The notes under the pieces are model-generated. The model ran no database searches and was not told where the DNA came from. It worked only from the letters and a program-made list of their open reading frames with translations. Position numbers and translations under genes: made by a program. Positions 6,046 to 11,609 of a stretch of 11,609 bases of DNA are shown here, one piece after another (position 1 is the first letter of the stretch; every line of letters starts with the position of its first letter). Source of the DNA: JAAUTS01 sp034440395 (lineage in GTDB: Bacteria > Verrucomicrobiota > Verrucomicrobiia > Methylacidiphilales > JAAUTS01); contig JAWXBW010000005.1 of assembly GCA_034440395.1 (NCBI GenBank), positions 1-11,609 on the forward strand, written 5' to 3'.

Positions 6046-7872
6046 TTTGATCGCATCGATCCGCACAGGGCGAACCTTATCATTTTCTAAAGGCAGTTCG
6101 ACGACGTCCCCCACTTTCTTTTGCAGGAGAACTTGACCCACAGCGGTCAGGTAGGCGACGAAGAATTTTTCTGGCACGCTATCCCATGCGCCAAGGATAG
6201 TGTAAACAAGTTTTTCATTCGTCTTCGCGTCCGTGAGCGTGACGATCGTTCCAATGTTGACGACGGCAGTGTCAACATTTTTAAAGTCCGTCCCTTGGGC
6301 ACGTAAGAGCATGCTTTCAATTTCCGAACGGCGGCGCATCAGGACGGCTTGCATTTCCTTAGCCATCTTAAACTCACTGTTCTCGCGTAAATCTCCGTAG
6401 GAACGGGCAATGGCGATGTCCTTGGTGTTTTGCGGAATCTTAACTTGCACGATCTCGATGAGTTCTTCTTTACGCCTTTCTAAGCTTTCCCATGAGACGA
6501 TTAAAGCACCCGCATCTTTGTCCTTATCCTTAGAGCTACCGCCACCGATGATCATTTCTTGAATGAAGGGGTAAAGCTTCACCATGGCCGCTAGGACGGA
6601 GCGTTTATCTAGCTCGTCAAAAATCGGGCTGATCATGATCGCACGCGTAATGTCGCGCACCTCGTCATCACCAGCACTCTTGAGCATTTCTGAAATTAAT
6701 TCTTTCCGCGTCACGAAAAGATCCTGCAAGCGTCCTGAACGCTTACTGCCTTCTAGCTGATCCATTTCTAGAACAGAGAGAATGGCGTAAATAAGCTGTA
6801 CGTTGTAGAGCTTTCGGATGTCGGCATCCTTCGTCTTGCAGATCCAAATTAAGAACTCAAAGTGAAGGTTACGCTCGCGGATCAACCGCTCAATAGCAGC
6901 GATAATCTCAGGCTTACGTCCGTCTTTTTCAAAGGACTCAATAATGACTTCAGCTACACGGCCATTCGCCATGGGGAGAATCTGCATGGTGAAGGTGGGC
7001 CAATTTACGCCGTAAATGGCCGCAGCACGTCCGATGGCTTTACCCTGCTTGGATGCCGTGAGGTTATTAATTAAGTTGACCAAAAGCTTAGGCTCGCGTG
7101 GCAGAAGTTTGATCGTGGCTGAGGCAGGAATTCTGCCTTCTAAACCAGCAGCTTCAATTAACTCGTCGCGAATAATAGCCAGCTCAACGGCGTAAACGAG
7201 TTGAGAACTGGGCACTTTTAAGAGGGTTTCATCAATGTCTGCTACTAACGTTTCCATTAAGGCATGATCCTTAAGATCCTTGGAATACTTAAGCGTTTCT
7301 TCTAATGCAGCTAATTTCGCTTTAGGTCCGATCACACGGCTAACGGATTCCACTGCTTGGGCTCCTAAGTCTGGCGGAGCTTCATGCAGAACGATGGTCT
7401 CAGAGCGTTTGGTGGGTAGGGTAAAATGCCCATCCTTTTTCATAGCTCTTTTAGCGGCTTCCCACCATTTTTTCCAGTCCGCCTTAGCGACAACGGAAGG
7501 GCAAAGCACCATTTCAATACGGTCAGGAGAAGCGGCTGGCTGGAGACTTTTAACCACCGAGCGCATCGTGGCCAAAGGATTTGCCACGGCCTCTGCTTGA
7601 ACAGCTGCCAGATTAATTAATTTACGGCTTTCGATATGATCCTCTTCGAGCAACTCCAAAGAAGTTGCGCTGTACTTAAAATCCATCGGATGGCGCGGCT
7701 TATTAGGGAAATCAATGAGCAGACGATTAGCGATAATGTCCCTCTCTGCAATTCTGCCTGTGCCCCAGCTGCGATGAAAGCAGCATCTGCCTGGGGCAAG
7801 TAAGTCTAATTTTTCTGCCAAGTTTAAAGGCAATTGTTCACTGTCAACGAGCTGTTGTATATCACTATCCAT
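6031..7872 (-). CDS. Extended GreA/GreB-family transcription elongation factor
   Basis: The C-terminal part (about residues 455-613) is a complete Gre factor: a coiled coil whose tip ARSYGDLRENSEF keeps the acidic pair D494 and E497, then an FKBP-like domain from about 530. Gre factors enter the RNA polymerase secondary channel and stimulate cleavage of backtracked RNA. Standard GreA is about 160 residues, while this protein has 613. Residues about 25-78 (GRCCFHRSWGTGRI and following) look like a small CarD/Tudor-type barrel, and about 85-430 is helical and alanine/leucine-rich, followed by a Gly/Lys-rich linker at 443-455. Chlamydial GreA has a similar large extension, so this points to PVC bacteria. 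An AGGA lies 4 nt before the ATG at 7872 and supports the start. What the extension binds is unknown. Confidence 0.88.
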   Translation of the reverse strand: MDSDIQQLVDSEQLPLNLAEKLDLLAPGRCCFHRSWGTGRIAERDIIANRLLIDFPNKPRHPMDFKYSATSLELLEEDHIESRKLINLAAVQAEAVANPLATMRSVVKSLQPAASPDRIEMVLCPSVVAKADWKKWWEAAKRAMKKDGHFTLPTKRSETIVLHEAPPDLGAQAVESVSRVIGPKAKLAALEETLKYSKDLKDHALMETLVADIDETLLKVPSSQLVYAVELAIIRDELIEAAGLEGRIPASATIKLLPREPKLLVNLINNLTASKQGKAIGRAAAIYGVNWPTFTMQILPMANGRVAEVIIESFEKDGRKPEIIAAIERLIRERNLHFEFLIWICKTKDADIRKLYNVQLIYAILSVLEMDQLEGSKRSGRLQDLFVTRKELISEMLKSAGDDEVRDITRAIMISPIFDELDKRSVLAAMVKLYPFIQEMIIGGGSSKDKDKDAGALIVSWESLERRKEELIEIVQVKIPQNTKDIAIARSYGDLRENSEFKMAKEMQAVLMRRRSEIESMLLRAQGTDFKNVDTAVVNIGTIVTLTDAKTNEKLVYTILGAWDSVPEKFFVAYLTAVGQVLLQKKVGDVVELPLENDKVRPVRIDAIKAYNP

Positions 7873-7942
7873 TGTTTCCTATAGTTACAGACGAACAAGG
7901 AACAATGCAACGGCAAACCGCATATTTGTTTTTCAAGATTTT

Positions 7943-8485
7943 TTAAGGCTTAGTGAATTGCTGCTTCAGTGTCGCCATTTCTTGACCCATAGCGATCTTT
8001 AATCTGCCTTCAACTTCTTGGCGAACCGCAAGCTCAACCTTACTCCGTTGTTCCCAATAACGACGTACAAACTCTGGCTTTTGCGCCTCCGTCAACATGA
8101 TCCCCGCTTCATCGGCTTTTTTAAGAGCCACCTTATTAATCCGGTTACGGAAATTCTCGATCTCGCGGGTCATCCGCACCCTCCGCTCCTCACTCATTTC
8201 CGACCACGCTGGCCAGAGCTTGAGTTTTTGTTCAATTTGGTTAGGCGGAGCAAGTGCCACCAGTAGCATCTTCTGAAAGCGAGGATCGCCCGCCATTAAA
8301 AGAGGCTCGCTTTTTTTAAAACGACCCTCTTCGGCCATTTTTTTTCGCCATGATTTCTCTGCTTTATCAGGAGAGACTTCCTCCACTGGATGTTTAGTAG
8401 GTGGAATCGGGTTTTGAGCAACAACCACCACGGTTAAAACCAATGACACCGCTACAATCCGTCCGTAAAATAAAAATAGTTTCAT
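7943..8485 (-). CDS. Exported helix-rich protein of the sigma-factor operon (DUF3106-like)
   Basis: The 180-residue protein starts with a signal peptide: MKLFLFYGR, a hydrophobic run to about residue 22, and a likely cleavage near VVVVA/QNP. The mature part is charged and helical, with WPAWSEMSEERRVRMTREI resembling the repeated W..(M/L)S.E.R pattern of DUF3106 proteins and of small periplasmic stress proteins of the Spy/CpxP/CnrX type. I infer a periplasmic role, perhaps as sensor or regulator of the sigma factor two genes upstream, but this is not proven. The ATG at 8485 is chosen because it overlaps the preceding stop as TAATG and has AGGAG 8 nt upstream (8494-8498); a longer frame from 8506 would spoil the signal peptide. 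It ends 70 bp before gre. Confidence 0.7.
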   Translation of the reverse strand: MKLFLFYGRIVAVSLVLTVVVVAQNPIPPTKHPVEEVSPDKAEKSWRKKMAEEGRFKKSEPLLMAGDPRFQKMLLVALAPPNQIEQKLKLWPAWSEMSEERRVRMTREIENFRNRINKVALKKADEAGIMLTEAQKPEFVRRYWEQRSKVELAVRQEVEGRLKIAMGQEMATLKQQFTKP

Positions 8486-8862
8486 TAAAAAGACTCCTGA
8501 TTCCACTCGTCCGCATCTTGTGAGTAGGAAGCAAACGCATCAAGGGCAGAGAAAAGAACATTATCTTGTTCAGAGGCATTAATTTTTAAGGATTCTCCAG
8601 AACCTGCAAAAGTACTAACTTCAGGCTCCCCACCCAACCAAACAAAGCTCAGGCTAAGCAAGCTAAGCGCCACGACGCCACCCAGAACCCAACGCCGCAA
8701 GAACCGCCAATTCAGACCACGCACCTCCTCCCGCTCACGCCGGAGCCGCGCCAAGGCCTTAACCTCAAACCAGTCAGGAGCCTTAGGGGGCAAAGCCTGT
8801 TTGAGCAACGCGTCCAGTGCCTCCTCCTGATTATGTTGATCTCCATGATTCATCTCAGTCAT
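8485..8862 (-). CDS. Putative anti-sigma factor, single membrane segment
   Basis: This 125-residue protein lies 29 bp after the ECF sigma gene, the usual place for an anti-sigma factor. Residues 1-57 are cytoplasmic in the predicted topology, with an ALPPKAPDWFEVKALARL segment like that found in many anti-sigma N-termini and a basic stretch RREREEVRGLNWRFLRR next to the membrane. One membrane helix covers about 58-77, and residues 78-125 are acidic and probably periplasmic. There are no cysteines at all, so the HxxxCxxC zinc motif of ZAS anti-sigmas is absent. GGGAG precedes the ATG at 8862; a second ATG three codons in (8853) is possible. The TAA stop shares a base with the next start, indicating coupled translation. 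The function is inferred from position and layout. Confidence 0.65.
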   Translation of the reverse strand: MTEMNHGDQHNQEEALDALLKQALPPKAPDWFEVKALARLRREREEVRGLNWRFLRRWVLGGVVALSLLSLSFVWLGGEPEVSTFAGSGESLKINASEQDNVLFSALDAFASYSQDADEWNQESF

Positions 8863-8891
8863 TAAACTCCCTTGCGTGGTAAAAGTTGCGC

Positions 8892-9473
8892 CTACTTTAA
8901 ATAATCCTTTAGGTTTTCTCTCAACGTATCGCGCGCCCTAAACAATAAAGACTTAACCGAAGATACACTAACCTTCATGATCTGAGCAATCTCTTCATAA
9001 TCCAACTGCTCTTGCTGTCGTAAGGTCAGTGCTGCTCGCTGACTCTCAGGAAGATTTTGAATCGCACCATGGAGCTTTGCGCTTAATTCCACTTCTAACA
9101 TTTCTGCCGCTGGCGTTAACATAGTATGATCTGGATAATGCGATTCTTCTTCTCCATGTTCACCATGATATTCTAAGGGCGAAGCCTGCGTGCGTTTCGA
9201 CTTTTTGAGTTGAGTAAACACGCAATTGCGACAAATCGTGAGTAGCCATGTCGTAAACTGAGTCTGAGGTTGAGGACGGTAGCGCGGTGCTGCTCTCCAA
9301 ACCTTGATAAACACTTGTTGGGCTAAGTCTTCCGTTTCCGCCGCATAAGGCCCCAGCATACGATAGGCCGTCCCATAAACGAGATCTTTATGCCGCCGCA
9401 TTAAGGTCGTAAAAGCCTCCTCGTCCTCTTGGCCGATCAGCTCCATCAAACGCTCATCGCTCCTATCATCCAT
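8892..9473 (-). CDS. ECF sigma factor (sigma-70 family)
   Basis: The 193-residue protein has the two-domain ECF structure. Region 2 covers about residues 22-95, with DLAQQVFIKVWRAAPRY (49-65) as the polymerase-binding and -10 recognition helices. An acidic linker (100-125) follows. Region 4 is about 138-187, with the helix-turn-helix EEIAQIMKVSVSSVKSLLFRAR that reads the -35. It would direct RNA polymerase to a small stress regulon, probably under control of the membrane protein encoded next. An AAGG lies about 4 nt before the ATG at 9473. I found no clear GGAAC-type self promoter upstream, so expression may come from the TPR gene or from a promoter I cannot recognise. The 193 residues are typical. 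Confidence 0.92.
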   Translation of the reverse strand: MDDRSDERLMELIGQEDEEAFTTLMRRHKDLVYGTAYRMLGPYAAETEDLAQQVFIKVWRAAPRYRPQPQTQFTTWLLTICRNCVFTQLKKSKRTQASPLEYHGEHGEEESHYPDHTMLTPAAEMLEVELSAKLHGAIQNLPESQRAALTLRQQEQLDYEEIAQIMKVSVSSVKSLLFRARDTLRENLKDYLK

Positions 9474-9502
9474 AAAACCTACCTTACTAGAACCATTTCC
9501 TT

Positions 9503-9528
9503 ACCACGATAATTTTATTGCCCGTGGT
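9503..9528. promoter_or_regulatory. Inverted repeat upstream of the sigma gene
   Basis: ACCACG (9503-9508) and CGTGGT (9523-9528) form a perfect 6-bp inverted repeat with a 14-bp AT-rich centre, 30-55 bp before the sigma ATG. It could be a regulator site or an RNA hairpin. The 130-bp gap 9474-9603 holds nothing else I can name. Confidence 0.3.
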
Positions 9529-9603
9529 TTATTTCTGGTGTTTTAGCTTTAAGAATGGAGTCCACCACAACGTGCAGACGCATGTTTTTCGATTTAACGA
9601 ATT

Positions 9604-11307
9604 TTATAAAGCATTACTTGAACCAGCCTCTTTTAGCGGCTTAAGGTTCAGGGCTTGCTCTAGTAAGATCTTTTCTTCTGGTAAAAGAGTTTCCTGCCGA
9701 ATCTTTTGCGCTAGTTCCTTAGCTTTTTCTTTATCGCCCTTTTGCGCTAAAAGGAGCACTCGGGTGAATGTAACCATGGGGTTTTGCGCCTGCTCTGTGG
9801 GCACTTTACTCAGGGCTTGCAGGCCAGCCTGCGTAAGACCTTGCAGATAGCAAGAAAGAGCTTGAGTAGCGGCGATAGAGGGGTTTTGCGGGTGTTTCTT
9901 ATCCAAAGTTTGAGCGAGATCCCGCCCCACGTTTGCTCTGATTTTTAAAAGTAGGGAAAGATAGGCCACGTTAGCGGCTATACCATCGTCTTGCGGAAAC
10001 AACTCCAGACGTTTACGCTCCACTTTAAGGAGGCCTTGGGCATTTTTTTGCGAAGCGTAAAAAGTACGGAGGTGCTCTAAAGCAGGCTGCGCTACATCTA
10101 GGCTTTCCCCCGCTCGTCTCCACCAAACATCATTCGATTCCTGCACCCAACCCCAGGTTTGTATAATTTGCAGGCACACATAGAGGTTGTCTGGCTGGCG
10201 CATCATCTCATCAACAAATCTCTGCCAAGCCACGGGGAAGGTCTCCGGTTCTAGTTCTTTTTTAACACGTAACAAAAGTAACTGGCGTATAAAATCTAAT
10301 CGCCCAAAGTTTTCTTTGGCTAAAAAAGTTCTCAGCTCAAGCCACTCGGAATTTTGAATTTTAATCTGCGCTACGGCCAACTTAATATCTCTTCTTTGCG
10401 TCAGTTTAGTATCTTGCCCATCTAGCCATTCCAGTGCTTCCTGACCTTTTTTACGTGTAGTCATCCACTCCAACCACTTAGCAATATAGTTTGGTTGTTT
10501 TAAAAGAAATTGTCTGGTTTCCTCCTCGAAAGCTTCTTGCTCGGGAGATGCTGTCATTTGTAAAACATAGTGGTATCGCAGTCTATCATCGAGGTTTGCT
10601 TCGCTTCTGCCCACAAACCAACGGCATAGCTTCTCTGCCTTTTCCCATTGTTTAAGACTCAGGGCATGATCACGTAAGGCTCTTTTAACTTGCACCACAA
10701 ATGTGGGATCAAGCTCCCATTTTTCTAATGCCTTCAGGGCTTCACTTACCTGTGCAGGATCTTGGGACTTCAAGCGAAAAACCGCCAGATTCACGGCATG
10801 AATGGGGTTTTCTGGTTCTAACTCCATCGCTTGGACTAAGGCTTTGTCCGCTTCTACAACTGCTCCTTTTTTTAGGAAACAGCCTGCGCGAAGAGAATGG
10901 TAATCAGCTCGTTTATCTGCCAAGGGCTGGATGCGTTCCAATGCTTGCTCTGCTACACGCACATTGTTTTGTAAGAGTGCGGAATTAGCTAGTGCCAGAG
11001 CGGGCGCAACTTCATTGGGGCTAAGTTGCACCAGTCGTTGACGCCAGAGAAGTGTTTGAGGACTCCCCTCTCTTTCACCAATGTCGCCCAGCATACCAGT
11101 TGCACGTTGAGACTGCGGATTATTTTGGTAAGCTAAAGCAGCCCAGTTATAGGCCGTATTAATGTCCTCTTTTTCCCAAGCTTTAGCCGAGCGGTAGAGA
11201 AATACTTCAGACTTAAGATACCGATAGCCGCTAGGCCCGAAAATAAATAAACAGACAAGTAAAACGATTGAAGCAACTAAAGCTACAATGATGCTGTTAC
11301 GCTTCAC
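9604..11307 (-). CDS. Membrane-anchored TPR-repeat protein
   Basis: The 567-residue protein begins with a basic residue pair and one hydrophobic helix (about 6-24), which acts as membrane anchor or uncleaved signal, so most of the protein is likely periplasmic. The rest is helical with tetratricopeptide-like units, clearest at about residues 38-68 (AKAWEKEDINTAYNWAALAYQNNPQS), 105-130 and 140-175 (ADKALVQAMELEPENPIHAVNLA), and again near 490-560. Such scaffolds bind other proteins. It starts with GTG at 11307 inside the last codons of the PEP-CTERM gene, an 11-bp overlap that implies translational coupling. TPR proteins are often found in exosortase/PEP-CTERM loci, so a role in surface or extracellular polymer assembly is possible but unproven. 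Ends 130 bp before the sigma gene. Confidence 0.8.
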   Translation of the reverse strand: MKRNSIIVALVASIVLLVCLFIFGPSGYRYLKSEVFLYRSAKAWEKEDINTAYNWAALAYQNNPQSQRATGMLGDIGEREGSPQTLLWRQRLVQLSPNEVAPALALANSALLQNNVRVAEQALERIQPLADKRADYHSLRAGCFLKKGAVVEADKALVQAMELEPENPIHAVNLAVFRLKSQDPAQVSEALKALEKWELDPTFVVQVKRALRDHALSLKQWEKAEKLCRWFVGRSEANLDDRLRYHYVLQMTASPEQEAFEEETRQFLLKQPNYIAKWLEWMTTRKKGQEALEWLDGQDTKLTQRRDIKLAVAQIKIQNSEWLELRTFLAKENFGRLDFIRQLLLLRVKKELEPETFPVAWQRFVDEMMRQPDNLYVCLQIIQTWGWVQESNDVWWRRAGESLDVAQPALEHLRTFYASQKNAQGLLKVERKRLELFPQDDGIAANVAYLSLLLKIRANVGRDLAQTLDKKHPQNPSIAATQALSCYLQGLTQAGLQALSKVPTEQAQNPMVTFTRVLLLAQKGDKEKAKELAQKIRQETLLPEEKILLEQALNLKPLKEAGSSNAL

Positions 11308-11609
11308 GCCTGCGCCAGAAATGAAAACCGCCCACGGCTAGCACGAGTAAAATCCCCATGGCATAGGTGCTGGGCTCAGGCACGACAATCAATGAAATAT
11401 TATCCATGGAAACATTTTGGTTATTATTTCCCGCAGGCGGTTGATCCGTAAAGCGAATCGTCAAAGACCCTGTACTTGCTGCCGTAAACGTTATGATTCC
11501 CTGCTGCCAAGTATTGTCTATTGTATTTGTGAACGTCTGGTTTCCTACAAATGCCCCCGTAAGATCCGCCCGTACACTCGAGGGATTAGTAAGCGTGAAA
11601 GCACTCTCA
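11297..11609 (-). CDS. PEP-CTERM sorting-domain protein, C-terminal part
   Basis: The gene runs off the right edge; about 103 residues are visible. It ends with a classical PEP-CTERM tail: VVPEPSTYA, a hydrophobic helix MGILLVLAVGG, and the basic end WRRREA. Exosortase recognises such tails and processes them, releasing or anchoring the protein at the outer surface. Before the tail, the strand-rich segment with TWQQGIITFTA, SLTIRFTD and NVSMDNISL resembles the end of a beta-sandwich domain of carbohydrate-binding type, where a DNIS-like motif is common just before the tail. The reading frame has no stop from 11608 to 11299. It overlaps the TPR gene start by 11 bp. The N-terminal signal peptide and full domain content are outside the window. 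Confidence 0.88.
   Translation of the reverse strand, partial: ESAFTLTNPSSVRADLTGAFVGNQTFTNTIDNTWQQGIITFTAASTGSLTIRFTDQPPAGNNNQNVSMDNISLIVVPEPSTYAMGILLVLAVGGFHFWRRREA

Noticed and set aside
8486..8506. Longer start (8506) for the exported protein
   Set aside because: It would add seven residues before a well-formed signal peptide, while the ATG at 8485 has an AGGAG at good distance and overlaps the preceding stop.
10701..10988. Plus-strand frame of 95 codons opposite the TPR gene
   Set aside because: Low-complexity composition and no ribosome site; the minus-strand TPR frame covers it fully.
1..11609. CRISPR array, insertion sequence, prophage, toxin-antitoxin or restriction system
   Set aside because: No regularly spaced direct repeats, transposase, integrase, phage or nuclease gene is visible; every larger open frame is accounted for by the genes listed.

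Overview
The window looks like a chromosomal segment of a Gram-negative bacterium of the PVC superphylum, most likely Verrucomicrobiota. Three things point there. The Gre-type elongation factor carries a very long N-terminal extension of the kind known from chlamydial GreA. A secreted protein ends in a PEP-CTERM sorting tail. Menaquinone is made by the futalosine route (MqnC). This is inference from protein families; there is no rRNA or phylogenetic marker to settle it.

Layout. Positions 1-125 hold four small perfect hairpins but no gene, followed by tRNA-Leu(GAG) on the minus strand. A short Dabb-domain gene (+) converges on mqnC (-). mqnC and a soluble Hanks-type Ser/Thr kinase (+) diverge from a 171-bp promoter region. 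The kinase converges on tRNA-Gln(CTG) (-). From there to the end of the window every gene is on the minus strand. In transcription order from the right edge these are: the C-terminal end of a PEP-CTERM protein, a membrane-anchored TPR protein, an ECF sigma factor, a one-pass membrane protein in the anti-sigma position, an exported helix-rich protein, the extended Gre factor, enolase, an FtsB/DivIC-like divisome protein, and type-2 malate dehydrogenase.

How the genes fit together. Three groups can be seen. (1) Housekeeping: enolase and ftsB overlap by 17 bp, mdh follows behind its own strong promoter, and mqnC supplies menaquinone. (2) A probable envelope-stress module: ECF sigma, putative anti-sigma without a zinc motif, and exported partner, the last two joined by a TAATG stop/start overlap. 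(3) A surface-related pair: PEP-CTERM protein and TPR protein, joined by an 11-bp overlap with a GTG start. The kinase and the Gre factor add phosphosignalling and transcription-elongation functions.

I see no CRISPR array, transposase, phage gene or toxin-antitoxin pair, and no convincing new multi-gene system. The observations most worth following are the hairpin cluster beside tRNA-Leu, the near-consensus mdh promoter that abuts its start codon (possible leaderless transcript), the hairpin with the gre stop codon in its loop, the kinase with HLD in place of HRD, and the sigma/anti-sigma/exported-protein triad.
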